Positions 1 to 9,190 of a DNA stretch of 64,000 nucleotides are shown here, piece after piece. The notes under the pieces were generated by a model, which saw only the letters and a list, made by a program, of their open reading frames with translations, had not been told where the DNA came from and did no database searches. Position 1 is the first letter of the stretch; every line of letters starts with the position of its first letter. This DNA comes from Acetobacter ghanensis. Its GTDB lineage: Bacteria; Pseudomonadota; Alphaproteobacteria; Acetobacterales; Acetobacteraceae. The stretch is taken from contig NZ_LN609303.1 of the NCBI RefSeq assembly GCF_001499675.1, positions 97,208 through 161,207 on the forward strand, written 5' to 3'. A program made the translations under genes and the position numbers.

Positions 1-153
1 CGTCATGATGGCCTGGGTGCCTTCGCCCTGCTCGGTCAGCAGAATGATCCGCGCCCGCCACACGTGCTTCTGCGGTGAGCCTCGCGCCGCAACAATCGCC
101 TCAAGCCGCTTTCTGTCCCCCGTCGTGACCTCAATCTGGATACCTGTTCGCAT
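1..153 (-). CDS. IS630-family transposase, N-terminal part (runs off window)
   Basis: On the minus strand an ATG at 153 opens a frame beginning MRTGIQIEV, followed by a helix-turn-helix stretch (ERKHVWRAR-like, then IILLTEQGEGT). This is the usual N-terminus of IS630-type DDE transposases, which cut and paste into TA sites. Only about 50 residues lie in the window, so the catalytic triad is not visible. It marks the left edge of the catabolic island as IS-bounded. The start could lie a few codons further upstream, because the frame is open to about 202. Confidence 0.6.
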   Translation of the reverse strand, partial: MRTGIQIEVTTGDRKRLEAIVAARGSPQKHVWRARIILLTEQGEGTQAIMT

Positions 154-638
154 GCCGCATTCTGGTATGCCGGAGATCGCAGGGGAATCCTTCAACCGGA
201 CTCATTCGTTCCGATCAATCCACTAGTGACACGCAGTTGCAAAGCACTGCTTGGGCTATTGCGGCCTGACTTGTCCATCGTCCAGGCGACGGGACTTCGC
301 TCAAGTGGGTTGATGGCTCATCCGCCCGAAGCCTGTGTTGCTATCTCCTTGTCATGCGGCACGTGCACGTGCCGCATGGTGGTGAATAAAGGTTGTGCCG
401 TGTTTCAACATATGGTGAAGCACGACAGCCAGCTTTCTGGCGAGCGCCACCCATGCCTTGCGAGGCCCCCATACCAACCCAGGTCAACTCTCAGCGCAAC
501 TCAAGAATCAAAAAACAGACCATCGAACATCGAAGCTTGCAGCACCGCAAACTCGCCGCCTAAAAGTCAACCCCAGACGAGGCCATCTTTTCGTTACGTC
601 GCCATCAATTTTGTGCCAAATGTTTCGACGACGGGCAC
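154..638. other. Intergenic, no recognisable gene
   Basis: Open frames on both strands here have no recognisable protein signature and look like chance frames. The stretch separates the IS630-like transposase from the LysR gene and may contain the IS630 end and older debris. No convincing promoter or repeat was found by eye. Confidence 0.5.
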
Positions 639-1553
639 TCAAATGATCGGAACTCCATGGTTCTCCATCGCTTGGCCGAGATGCTGCAACATCAGCAAGG
701 CTGGAACGGACAGGTTGCGGCCCGACGCGCTGACAACCGAGAGCGTGGATAGTTCGATCTTGTCGTCTTTTTGCAACGGGATGAAAATTAGCGTTCCCGC
801 TTCTATTTCGTTCATAGCGTCAAAAGCAGTCATCCAACCTGCTCCAACCGACTGCATCGACAAAGTTTTCATCAGGCCGATGCTGCTAACCTCTGCGACG
901 GCTCGAAGGGTTCCTCCGACGTGGCGGGCCCACGCATTGTCCAAAACTCGACGTAATGAAATGCTCTCATCCGGTATGATCATCGGATAGGAGGCGCATT
1001 CCGAGAAAGAGATCTCGGTCCGATCTGCCAATGGATGTTCAGGACAAACCACCAAGCCGAGGCGGTAGATCATCGTCCGCTCGAGTCTTATCGTAGGATT
1101 ATTGGGCGGATTGAACGTGACACCGACATCTATGTCACCAGACAAGACTTGGTCGATGACACCTTGCGCGCCGTAAACCTGCATACGGAATTCGATCGCC
1201 GGATAACGCTTTCGGAATTCGACGATGACAGCGCTGACAAATTCTGTCGCCCCCTCGACGATACCGATTGCGACCTTGCCACGTCGCAATCCCACCAGAT
1301 TGTCGATTTCCGAACGAATGCGCTGGAGGTCCCGGCGCCAACGGCGCACCCCGTCGATCAGAATCTCGCTTGCGGCGGTCATACGCATGCCACTGGGCGT
1401 TCGTTCGAACAATTTGGCTCCAAGTTCCTCTTCAAGCTGGATGATCTGACGATCGACAGCCGAAGGCGCTATATGCAGCACGTCGGCTGCGCGGCGTAGT
1501 GAGCCACGCCTGACGACTTCATCGAAATAAATGGCGGCACGACCTAGCAACAT
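639..1553 (-). CDS. LysR-family transcriptional regulator
   Basis: A 304-residue protein of normal LysR length. Residues about 5-62 form the winged helix-turn-helix (GSLRRAADVLHIAPSAV, then LEEELGAKLFER), and the rest is a type-2 periplasmic-binding-like effector domain. It is transcribed divergently from the catabolic genes starting at 1718, the classic LysR arrangement, so it probably senses the pathway substrate or an intermediate and controls the 165-bp divergent region. LysR boxes (T-N11-A) were not resolved by eye. The family call is secure; the effector is unknown. Confidence 0.9.
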   Translation of the reverse strand: MLLGRAAIYFDEVVRRGSLRRAADVLHIAPSAVDRQIIQLEEELGAKLFERTPSGMRMTAASEILIDGVRRWRRDLQRIRSEIDNLVGLRRGKVAIGIVEGATEFVSAVIVEFRKRYPAIEFRMQVYGAQGVIDQVLSGDIDVGVTFNPPNNPTIRLERTMIYRLGLVVCPEHPLADRTEISFSECASYPMIIPDESISLRRVLDNAWARHVGGTLRAVAEVSSIGLMKTLSMQSVGAGWMTAFDAMNEIEAGTLIFIPLQKDDKIELSTLSVVSASGRNLSVPALLMLQHLGQAMENHGVPII

Positions 1554-1717
1554 GAGTCCTTCCTGTGCTCACATTATGCGAACGCGAGTATCTGTAATCT
1601 GCGATAGATCAGCTCGCCTGGCAATGATAAATGATGCTCCATCGTCAGATTTAACGAGAGACCAAACGCTGCAGCCTGCTGTGGTGATTGGATATTCTCG
1701 ACCCAGGGGGAATCACA

Positions 1718-2638
1718 GTGAGTGCAGTAAACCTTCGGAAAACCTCGTTGTCTGGTCTGGCGCTGTCCGCGTTGGTCGCGATGGGTTCTGCTGCCCATGC
1801 GGGCAACAATGCCGCATCCTCAGCGAGCGCATCTCCTGCAGCACTTGCGCCGTCAGAAACGCCGCCCCCCGGCGACATCGTTGTGACAGCAGAAAAGAAG
1901 GAGACCACCCTTCAGAAGGCCCCGCTTGCGATCACTGCGCTGACTTCAGACACCTTATCGCGCTCGAACATCACCCAGTTGATTGACATGAACGGTTTCG
2001 TTCCCGGATTGACGGTCGCCAATAGCGGTAGCTTTGTACGCGTCGTATCTATCCGCGGTATTGGTTACGAAGCCTCGGACAATCTGAGCGCTGAGCCTGG
2101 CACCTCTTTCCACATTGACGGTGTCTACGTCGTCAGTCCTTATGCATTACAGCAAGATTTCCTCGATCTTCAGCGGGTCGAGGTGCTGCGCGGCCCCCAA
2201 GGCACTGTTTTCGGGCAAAGCGCGACTGGTGGTATTGTGAATGCTATCACGGAGCGGCCCGACACAAAGGGTGTTCATGGTTCAGCGCAGGTCGAATACG
2301 GCAATTATAATCTGGTCCGTGCTACCGGCATGTTCGGTATGGTTGCTGCGACTGGCATTCGCTCACTCGCAACGGCCGGGATCGACGGCTCCCGTAAAAA
2401 CCTTCTGCTTGTAGCCGTTAGTCTCGGTGCTGGTTTGGTTCCGACGCTTTCGGATTTTTTTGCGGCGGCGCCTCCGGCGCTTGCTCCCTTCACGCTCAGT
2501 GGCGTCCTACTAGAGATCGTGACCGCGATCATTCTCAACCTCTTCCTGCGAGGCAAAGTCCGTCTTCGTCCTCAGCAGGCAGAACCTATTACAGTGTCGG
2601 CAGTAGCGCTCGCCGACGACGACAGGAGGCTAGCATGA
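1718..2638 (+). pseudogene. Chimera: TonB-dependent receptor N-terminus fused in frame to NCS2 xanthine/uracil permease C-terminus
   Basis: Chosen start is a GTG at 1718 behind a GGGGGAA ribosome site. It opens with a signal peptide (LSGLALSALVAMGSAAHA), a TonB-box-like stretch and a plug domain (IRGIGYEA; VEVLRGPQGTVFGQSATGG). After about residue 205 the outer-membrane barrel stops abruptly and the sequence becomes FGMVAATGIRSLA...NLLLVAVSLGAGLVPT, the C-terminal end of NCS2 nucleobase permeases with their last membrane helices. The join lies near 2330-2340. Neither half can work alone: the receptor has no barrel and the permease lacks most helices. A single in-frame deletion between two adjacent genes explains it. 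The stop overlaps the next start (ATGA), so the downstream operon is kept. Confidence 0.8.
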
Positions 2639-3663
2639 AATTCGACGGTAGTTTGGTTCCCATCATCGACCTGACCCCAGCCCTAACCGGTGACGAAGCG
2701 GCCATGCAAGCTGTTGCCGAGCAGGTTGGCGCAGCGGCGCGCAGCATCGGTTTTCTGGTCGTGGCGGGACATGGCGTCCCTGCCGACGTGATCGATCGTG
2801 CTTGGGAAGCAAGCCGCAAGGTGTTCGACATGTCGCCCGTGCAAAAGTCGCGCTATCGCTCAACCGACAAGAATATTTATCGAGGCTATTTCGGCATCGA
2901 AACCGGCAACCTGGCCAGCACGATCGGCGAGGAGGAAGCCAAGCCCGATCACCGCGAATATTTTAACATCGGCCGCTTCGATCTCGACCTGGACGACCCT
3001 TATTTCACGAGCGCTACCGCCAAGCGGCTCTTTCATCCCAACATCTGGCCCGATGCCGATGTTCCGGAGTTTAAGCCGGCTATGACGGCCTATTATCATG
3101 AGCTCGAAAAGCTTGCCGCGTTGCTGATGGAACTGTGCGCACGCGCTCTTCATCTGCCCGCCAACTGGTTTGCTGACAAGATCGACAAGCACATCACCAA
3201 TATGGTGGTCAGCAATTATCCCGACCAGCCAGAGGAACTGGAATGGGGCCAACTGCGTGCAGGCGCCCACACTGATTACGGCGGCCTTACGATCCTGAAG
3301 ACCGAGGACAAGCCAGGCGGGCTCGAGGTTCAGACCGCGGACGGTCGCTGGGAGCCTGTGCCGATTGTTCCCGGCGCCTTCATCATCAATCTGGGTGATC
3401 TTATGGCCCAATGGACGAATGATGAGTGGGTTTCGACCATGCACCGTGTGGTAAATCCGCCCCGCGATCAGGGAGTCGGCAGCCGCCGCCAGTCGCTCGT
3501 CTTCTTCCATCAGCCCAACTACGACGCCGTGATCGAATGCATTCCGACCTGCGCGGAGCGCGTTGCCCCCAAATATGCCAAAACGACGTCACTGGAACAT
3601 CTTGAAATGAAGATGAACCAGATGAACGACACGCCCAAATTTAACGAAGCCGAGGCCCTCTAA
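2635..3663 (+). CDS. 2-oxoglutarate/Fe(II) oxygenase, isopenicillin-N-synthase-like
   Basis: 342 residues. The facial triad is visible as His212-x-Asp214 (in GAHTDYGG) and His270 (in STMHRVVN). The 2-oxoglutarate carboxylate-binding RxS motif is Arg285/Ser287. An N-terminal DIOX_N-type domain precedes the jelly-roll. Such enzymes hydroxylate, demethylate or cyclise small molecules in the cytoplasm using O2 and 2-oxoglutarate. Its ATG overlaps the stop of the upstream chimera, so it is translationally coupled in the catabolic operon. The substrate is not readable from sequence. An oxidative demethylation or ring hydroxylation step is inferred from the neighbouring Rieske and formaldehyde genes. 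Confidence 0.88.
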   Translation: MKFDGSLVPIIDLTPALTGDEAAMQAVAEQVGAAARSIGFLVVAGHGVPADVIDRAWEASRKVFDMSPVQKSRYRSTDKNIYRGYFGIETGNLASTIGEEEAKPDHREYFNIGRFDLDLDDPYFTSATAKRLFHPNIWPDADVPEFKPAMTAYYHELEKLAALLMELCARALHLPANWFADKIDKHITNMVVSNYPDQPEELEWGQLRAGAHTDYGGLTILKTEDKPGGLEVQTADGRWEPVPIVPGAFIINLGDLMAQWTNDEWVSTMHRVVNPPRDQGVGSRRQSLVFFHQPNYDAVIECIPTCAERVAPKYAKTTSLEHLEMKMNQMNDTPKFNEAEAL

Positions 3664-3686
3664 GGGCTACGGTTAGGAGACTGACC

Positions 3687-4670
3687 ATGATCATCTACAC
3701 CCCCCCGAAGCCGGCAGATAGCATACCCGTTATCGATCTGGCACCTAGCTTTAGCGGCGATCTAGCCGACCGGCGAGCCGTAGCCTGGGAAATCCACAAG
3801 ACCGCCCGCGATACAGGATTCTTCTACATCAAGAACCATGGCGTGCCACAAGAGATGGTTGATGCGCAGTTGGACCTTGCCCGGAAGTTCTTCGCGCTCC
3901 CGATGGAAGACAAGTTGGCTGTGGACGCCAGTCTGTCGACCTGCAATCGTGGCTATGAGGCAATGGGTCTGCAGACCCTGGACGACGGCTCGCCACCGGA
4001 TCTCAAAGAAGGCTTCGTTATTGGGTGTGATCTCGACGAGAACCACCCCTATGTGCGCGATGGCGTACCCAACTGCGGTGCCAATCTCTGGCCTTCCAAG
4101 CCCGATGGGTTTCGTTCGACCTTTGAAGCCTATATCGACGAGATGTTTCGGGTCGGACGGCATCTGATGGGGCTCCTCGCGCTTTCGCTCGACCTGCCGG
4201 AGGACTATTTCGCAGAGGGCCTGAACGAACCACTCTTTAACAGCAGGCTGCTTCGCTATGCGCCGCAGCCTGAGGATGCTGCCTTCAATCAGATCGGTGC
4301 GGGCGCACACACCGACTGGGGTATGATCACGATCTTACTGCAAGACGACATCGGCGGTCTCGAGGTTGAAAACGCAGCCGGAGAATGGCTTTCGGCGCCG
4401 CCGATTCCGGGCACGTTTGTCATCAATCTTGGTGAGATGGTCCGCGTCCTGACCAACGGGATGTATCACGCCAATCTGCACCGTGTGCTAAACAATCATA
4501 GCGGGAAGGACCGGTTTTCTGTGCCGACCTTCTTTGACCCCAACTATTTCTATGAGGTTAAATGCGCCAGCACCTGTCTGCCCAAAGAAGGTCGGCCGGA
4601 TTACGCAGCGACGACCGTCGGCGAGCATATCGCTGAGATGTACCGCAAAACATACGGCCTAGCTGCCTGA
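3687..4670 (+). CDS. Second 2-oxoglutarate/Fe(II) oxygenase, isopenicillin-N-synthase-like
   Basis: 327 residues and a paralogue of the preceding gene. The iron ligands are His208-x-Asp210 (GAHTDWGM) and His265 (NLHRVLNN), and RxS is Arg276/Ser278. It shares the C-terminal signature FDPNYFYEVKCASTC with the first copy (HQPNYDAVIECIPTC). It starts 23 bp downstream of the first gene after a TAGGAGA ribosome site. Two tandem, diverged oxygenases suggest sequential or position-specific oxidations of one substrate, as in methylxanthine demethylation by paired enzymes; that comparison is only an analogy. All catalytic residues are intact. Confidence 0.88.
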   Translation: MIIYTPPKPADSIPVIDLAPSFSGDLADRRAVAWEIHKTARDTGFFYIKNHGVPQEMVDAQLDLARKFFALPMEDKLAVDASLSTCNRGYEAMGLQTLDDGSPPDLKEGFVIGCDLDENHPYVRDGVPNCGANLWPSKPDGFRSTFEAYIDEMFRVGRHLMGLLALSLDLPEDYFAEGLNEPLFNSRLLRYAPQPEDAAFNQIGAGAHTDWGMITILLQDDIGGLEVENAAGEWLSAPPIPGTFVINLGEMVRVLTNGMYHANLHRVLNNHSGKDRFSVPTFFDPNYFYEVKCASTCLPKEGRPDYAATTVGEHIAEMYRKTYGLAA

Positions 4671-4681
4671 AGGATCTCACG

Positions 4682-5074
4682 ATGATCGCCCTCGCCTACA
4701 CCAACATTTTCACTGCGGACATCAATCGGCTCGCCGATTTTTACAGCGAGCTTTTTGGACTCGAAGAGCTTCTCGAGAGCCGCTCACCTCTGTTCCGTGG
4801 TTTCACAGCCGGCGGCAGCGCCATAGGCTTCAGCGCTCCCGAAGCCTATGATCTCTTGGGCCTTAAGCCTCAGGAAGGGTCAGGCGACCGTGTTCTTCAA
4901 ACCTTTGATGCTCCTGATGCTGACACGGTCTCTGCATTGACTGATAAGGCTGTCTTGCTTGGTGCAACGCTTGTGAAAGAGCCGTTCAAAACATACTATG
5001 GTTGGTTCCAGTCGGTGCTGCGCGATCCTGATGGCAATGCATTCCGCATCAATTTCCGGGGACAATTTGCATGA
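4682..5074 (+). CDS. VOC (glyoxalase/extradiol-type) superfamily protein
   Basis: 130 residues with one vicinal-oxygen-chelate module pair: YTNIFTADINRLADFYSELFG at the N-terminus and the closing LRDPDGNAFRINF typical of this fold. It lies 11 bp after the second oxygenase, and its stop overlaps the start of the Rieske gene (ATGA), so it is co-translated. VOC proteins may be metal-dependent isomerases, ring-cleaving dioxygenases or binding proteins. This one could process an aldehyde or ring intermediate, but metal ligands cannot be assigned with confidence. Confidence 0.8.
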   Translation: MIALAYTNIFTADINRLADFYSELFGLEELLESRSPLFRGFTAGGSAIGFSAPEAYDLLGLKPQEGSGDRVLQTFDAPDADTVSALTDKAVLLGATLVKEPFKTYYGWFQSVLRDPDGNAFRINFRGQFA

Positions 5075-6157
5075 GCCACGCAGCTCTCGGCGAAACTCGG
5101 GCTGTGACGCTGGCAACCTGTCAATCCGACGCTGTCACCCATTCCCGCATGACGCGTCCTCGTGTCTGCACGTATCCTCACGGCAATTGGGAAATTCTGG
5201 CAAAAAAATGGTTCCCGGTCGCGCGAGCGATCGATATCGAGGACAAGCCGGTTGCGACTAAGCTCCTTGACGTTAAGCTGGTCGTCTATCGGACCGCTCA
5301 GGGCATCCACGTTGCGCGGGACCTGTGTCCCCACCGCGGCGTACCGCTAAGCAAGGGCTGGGTGGAAGGTGACGAAATTATCTGTGTCTACCATGGTCTA
5401 CGATATGGAACAGACGGTCGATGCAACCGCATTCCGGCCCAGCCTAGCGTGGTACCCGGAGAACGCTTTCGCGCCACCACCTTCCCGGTTGTGGAGCAGT
5501 ATGGCCTTGTTTGGACTTGCCTCGATTCCGACGACGGGCGTGCCGATATTCCCGCCTTTCCGCAATGGACAAACGAAAGCTTCCAGCCCATTCTTTGCCC
5601 CCCCCGTTTCAATGGCTGCGGCGCCTGGACGACAGATTGAAGGTTTCATCGATGTTGCTCATTTTGCCTGGGTCCATCACGAGGCCTTCGCCGACCGTGA
5701 AAACAGTGCTGTACCGCTCTACAAGACACGGATGACCGATTACGGAATACAGAGCGAATATATTAGCAGCGTCAGTAATTTACCCAAATCGTTACGACAC
5801 CTGGAACCCGAGGGATTCGTTTGGCGGCGTGTCTTTGACATCCACCCGCCCTTCGTAGCTTTCCTGACTGTCGATTTTCCCAATGACGGTATGCTCAAGA
5901 TCATGAACATCGCCAGCCCCGTCTCGGCTCGTGAGACCACTCTCTACGTGCCGCTCGTCCGTAATTTCGATCAGACCGGGTCTCTTGAAGATGTCTATGC
6001 TTTCAATGCTCAGATATTTGCGGAGGATCAGGAGATTGTCGAGTCACAGTGTCCTGAAGATCTGCCGCTTGGAACCGACGATGAAGCGCATTTTGCCGCC
6101 GATCGATCGTCGGTCGCGTACCGCAAGGCTCTGCGCGATATGGGGTTATCGAACTGA
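5071..6157 (+). pseudogene. Rieske non-heme iron oxygenase, alpha subunit, broken by a +1 frameshift
   Basis: The first frame (5071-5640) holds the [2Fe-2S] Rieske site: Cys86-x-His88 (CPHRG) and Cys105-xx-His108 (CVYHG). It runs out at a TGA at 5638. The second frame, open to 6157, carries the catalytic-domain motif IDVAHFAWVHHEAF with the mononuclear-iron Asp/His/His. The switch falls in a run of eight C at 5598-5605. Removing one C joins LCPP to VSMAAAPGRQIEGF and gives a normal ~361-residue protein. Such oxygenases do N- or O-demethylation or ring dihydroxylation and need a reductase, which is absent here. A sequencing error in the C-run is possible. Confidence 0.82.
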
Positions 6158-6355
6158 TTAAAATACACCAAGTGCGCTATCTGGCGTCACCTTCAACCTC
6201 CAAGCAATGGGCAGGGTTGAGATGCCCCCAGATACAGAAGCTTTTTGTTCAACATGGGGTGCGGAGGGCGTTACGTTACCCGCGCCGACAGTGGCGGTTG
6301 AGGCCAAGTCTGCCAGACGCTCACCCCATTCCCCAGCTTCCCTCGGAGATAAACC

Positions 6356-7468
6356 TTGAAGACTCGCGCCGCTGTTGCTTTTGCACCCAAAACGCCTTTG
6401 GAGATCGTGGAGATCGATCTGGAGGGCCCTAAGGCTGGCGAAGTGCTGGTGGAAATCATGGCGACGGGCATCTGCCATACCGATGCCTACACGCTGGACG
6501 GTTTCGATTCGGAAGGGATCTTCCCTTCGATCCTGGGCCATGAAGGCGCGGGCATCGTGCGCGAGGTGGGCCCCGGCGTGACCTATGTGAAGCCGGGCGA
6601 CCATGTGATCCCGCTCTACACGCCCGAATGCCGCCAGTGCAAATCGTGCCTCAGCGGCAAGACCAACCTGTGCACCGCCATCCGCGCCACGCAGGGCAAG
6701 GGGCTGATGCCCGATGGCACCACCCGTTTCAGCTACAAGGGGCAGCCAATTTTCCATTATATGGGCTGCTCGACCTTCAGCAATTTCACCGTAATGCCCG
6801 AAATCGCCGTGGCCAAAATTCGCGAAGACGCGCCGTTTCAGTCGAGCTGCTACATCGGCTGCGGCGTTACCACGGGTGTTGGCGCGGTGGTCAACACAGC
6901 CAAAGTGCAGGTGGGCGACAATGTCGTCATCTTCGGTCTGGGCGGCATTGGCCTCAACGTCATCCAGGGCGCGCGTCTGGCCGGTGCGAACAAAATCATC
7001 GGCGTCGACATCAACCCGGACCGTGAAGAATGGGGCCGCCGTTTCGGTATGACCGACTTCCTCAACACGAAGGGCATGAGCCGTGAGGAGATCGTGGCGG
7101 CCATCGTGCTGATGACCGATGGCGGCGCGGATTACACCTTCGATGCGACGGGCAACACCGAGGTGATGCGCACCGCGCTGGAAGCCTGCCACCGCGGCTG
7201 GGGCACCAGCATCATCATCGGCGTGGCCGAAGCCGGCAAGACCATCGAAACCCGTCCCTTCCAGCTGGTGACGGGTCGCAACTGGCGCGGCACGGCCTTT
7301 GGCGGAGCGAAGGGGCGGACTGACGTGCCCAAAATCGTCGATATGTACATGACAGGCAAGATCGAGATCGACCCGATGATCACCCATGTCATGGGCCTGG
7401 AGGAGATTAACGAAGCATTCACCCTCATGCATGAAGGCAAATCCATCCGCAGCGTAGTCGTATTCTAA
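6356..7468 (+). CDS. frmA: S-(hydroxymethyl)glutathione dehydrogenase, class III ADH (copy 1)
   Basis: 370 residues. It oxidises S-hydroxymethylglutathione, the spontaneous formaldehyde-glutathione adduct, to S-formylglutathione with NAD+. Visible features are the catalytic zinc site in [12 protein letters not shown] and GHEGAG, four structural-zinc cysteines in [17 protein letters not shown], and the Rossmann motif GLGGIGL. The best start is a TTG at 6356, preceded by CTCGGAGATAAACC. It opens a frmA-VOC-fghA set in the orientation of the oxygenase genes, so formaldehyde made by the demethylases would be removed at source. Unlike copy 2 (48637-49746) it has no adjacent frmR. Confidence 0.93.
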   Translation: MKTRAAVAFAPKTPLEIVEIDLEGPKAGEVLVEIMATGICHTDAYTLDGFDSEGIFPSILGHEGAGIVREVGPGVTYVKPGDHVIPLYTPECRQCKSCLSGKTNLCTAIRATQGKGLMPDGTTRFSYKGQPIFHYMGCSTFSNFTVMPEIAVAKIREDAPFQSSCYIGCGVTTGVGAVVNTAKVQVGDNVVIFGLGGIGLNVIQGARLAGANKIIGVDINPDREEWGRRFGMTDFLNTKGMSREEIVAAIVLMTDGGADYTFDATGNTEVMRTALEACHRGWGTSIIIGVAEAGKTIETRPFQLVTGRNWRGTAFGGAKGRTDVPKIVDMYMTGKIEIDPMITHVMGLEEINEAFTLMHEGKSIRSVVVF

Positions 7469-7498
7469 TATTTTTGCACCAAATAAAAAGGAATATTT

Positions 7499-7897
7499 AT
7501 GGCCGCAATTTCCGGCGATAGCGTGTTTTCGCATATTTGCCTTGGCGCCAACGATCTGGACGCTTCGACCACCTTCTACGACGCGGTTCTTGCACCACTT
7601 GACATCAAGAATCTTGGGCCATTCGGTGATAGCATCGTCCTTTACGGCAAAGACAAGCCGGCACTTCTGGTCCTTAAGCCCAGCAACGGTGAGGCCCCTT
7701 CAGGCAACGGCGTGACTATCGGCTTCGCCGCATCCAGCCAAGCAGGCGTTGATGCCTTCCACGCTGCCGGGCTTGCTGTCGGGGGCACGTGCGAAGGTAA
7801 GCCCGGACCGCGCAACCATCTGCCTGATGCCTATGCCGCCTATCTGCGCGATCCTGCTGGCAGCAAGGTCTGCGCCTACACCTTTGCTAGTGCCTGA
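7499..7897 (+). CDS. VOC-family protein of the formaldehyde operon (copy 1)
   Basis: 132 residues, beginning MAAISGDSVFSHICLGANDL and ending with LRDPAGSKVCAYTF. It closely resembles the protein at 48176-48577, with the same start motif MA(A/V)ISGD. It sits between frmA and fghA in both operons of this window, so the three genes form a conserved unit. It may act on glutathione or aldehyde conjugates like other VOC enzymes, but the reaction is not known. It is preceded by AAAAGGAAT, a good ribosome site. Confidence 0.85.
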   Translation: MAAISGDSVFSHICLGANDLDASTTFYDAVLAPLDIKNLGPFGDSIVLYGKDKPALLVLKPSNGEAPSGNGVTIGFAASSQAGVDAFHAAGLAVGGTCEGKPGPRNHLPDAYAAYLRDPAGSKVCAYTFASA

Positions 7898-7906
7898 AGC
7901 TGAAAG

Positions 7907-8761
7907 TTGATGATGATGACCTTGGAAACCCTATCGACCAGCAAGGCCTATGGCGGCGTTCAGGGTGTCTATAAACATCAGTCGGTTGTGACGGGGACGG
8001 AGATGACCTTCTCCGTCTTCGTTCCCGATCACCCAGAGGGCACCAGACTGCCAGTTGTCTGGTATCTCTCCGGCCTGACCTGTACACATGCCAATGTGAC
8101 GGAGAAAGGAGAATTCCGAGCAGTCTGCGCCCGATTGGGCCTGATCTTCGTTGCCCCTGACACATCACCGCGGGGCGAAGGTGTCGCCGACGATAAGGAG
8201 AGCGCCTATGATTTCGGGTTGGGCGCAGGCTTCTACGTAGATGCAATACAAGAGCCTTTTGCAAAAAACTACCGCATGTGGTCCTATGTCACAGAGGAAT
8301 TGCCAGCGGTGATCGCGCGTTCCTTTCCCGCCGATGCAGATCGACAATCAATCTTCGGCCATTCGATGGGCGGGCATGGTGCGCTGACCATTGGCCTCAC
8401 CTACCCCGAGCGGTATAGGTCTGTCTCGGCTTTCGCTCCGATCGTTGCGCCCTCGCAAGTACCGTGGGGGCGAAAGGCGCTCGCAGGATATCTGGGCGAC
8501 GACAGTGAGGCATGGGAAAGGCACGACGCTGTCGCCCTGATTAAGAATGGTGCGCGCGTGCCCGCCCTCTTCATTGATCAAGGCGAATCCGACGTCTTCC
8601 TTGCGCAACAGCTTCGTCCAGAGCTTCTGGCGCAGGTTTGCGCGGACGCTGGAATCGCCTGCACGCTCAGGATGCAGCCCGGTTATGACCACAGCTATTA
8701 TTTCATATCGACCTTCATGGCTGACCATCTCGAGTGGCACGCAGAGCGTCTACGAGATTGA
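7907..8761 (+). CDS. fghA: S-formylglutathione hydrolase (copy 1)
   Basis: Esterase-D-type alpha/beta hydrolase that splits S-formylglutathione to formate and glutathione, the last step of formaldehyde detoxification. The nucleophile Ser lies in GHSMGGHGAL, and the catalytic His is in GYDHSYYF near the C-terminus. Length 284 is normal. The 5' end has a TTG at 7907 followed by tandem ATG codons, so the exact start is uncertain by up to three residues. It is 9 bp downstream of the VOC gene. Full length, unlike copy 2, whose end is cut by IS21. Confidence 0.93.
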   Translation: MMMMTLETLSTSKAYGGVQGVYKHQSVVTGTEMTFSVFVPDHPEGTRLPVVWYLSGLTCTHANVTEKGEFRAVCARLGLIFVAPDTSPRGEGVADDKESAYDFGLGAGFYVDAIQEPFAKNYRMWSYVTEELPAVIARSFPADADRQSIFGHSMGGHGALTIGLTYPERYRSVSAFAPIVAPSQVPWGRKALAGYLGDDSEAWERHDAVALIKNGARVPALFIDQGESDVFLAQQLRPELLAQVCADAGIACTLRMQPGYDHSYYFISTFMADHLEWHAERLRD

Positions 8762-8882
8762 CCCGCGAGATAAAACCTCTTCGCGACACGGGTGCTACGA
8801 CATCAGATCATCGCGATAGACACAACCACCCGTCGGAGCGAAAACTGTTCATTCTGGCATCAAGAGCAGGTTTTCGCGTACA

Positions 8883-9083
8883 ATGACAGATTGGGCTGCG
8901 GATCCGCTGACAGCTACCGCCGCCGACCAAATAGCTACTGGCTATCCAACCCCTTCGCCAGAACCTTGGGTGTCGGAGCCATGGCAAGGCCGATTGGTTC
9001 TGATCGGCAGCGAAGCTAGCCCCATTGAACCGGGTTATCTGGAAGGCTCTATCATAGCCGCCGAGCGGGTAGCTGCCCCATAG
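8883..9083 (+). pseudogene. C-terminal remnant of a flavin-dependent amine oxidase
   Basis: The last ~65 residues (DWAADPLTATAADQ, then GRLVLIGSEASPIEPGYLEG and IIAAERVAA) match the C-terminal FAD-contact region of flavin monoamine oxidases, where the G-S-E-(T/A)-S and GYLEGA-type motif binds the flavin. The N-terminal ~85% is missing, with no Rossmann GxGxxG upstream. It is a decayed gene left where the catabolic island was truncated. The lost enzyme may have handled an amine product of the same pathway, which is inference. Confidence 0.6.
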
Positions 9084-9170
9084 ATTTATTTGCGATCTCC
9101 GCTTCAATGCCATAAATTTATTAAAATAATAATCGGTATCATATAAATGGAAATAAAAGATATTGTTTAT

Positions 9171-9190
9171 GTTGATTTTCACTGAGAACT
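9171..9190. repeat. Solo IS21-type terminal repeat
   Basis: GTTGATTTTCACTGAGAACT matches the terminus of the intact IS21-family element at 44833-47324 but has no istA/istB behind it. It abuts the ISL3 end directly. With the inverted copy at 12332-12352 it brackets ISL3 plus IS1111, suggesting an IS21 copy whose interior was lost. Confidence 0.8.

Noticed and set aside
226..990. 254-codon plus-strand frame at the left edge
   Set aside because: Overlaps the end of the LysR gene on the other strand and shows no protein signature.
6158..7534. 458-codon open frame on the minus strand opposite frmA
   Set aside because: It is the antisense shadow of the GC-rich frmA gene; its His/Asp/Ala-rich translation has no domain and frmA itself is certain.
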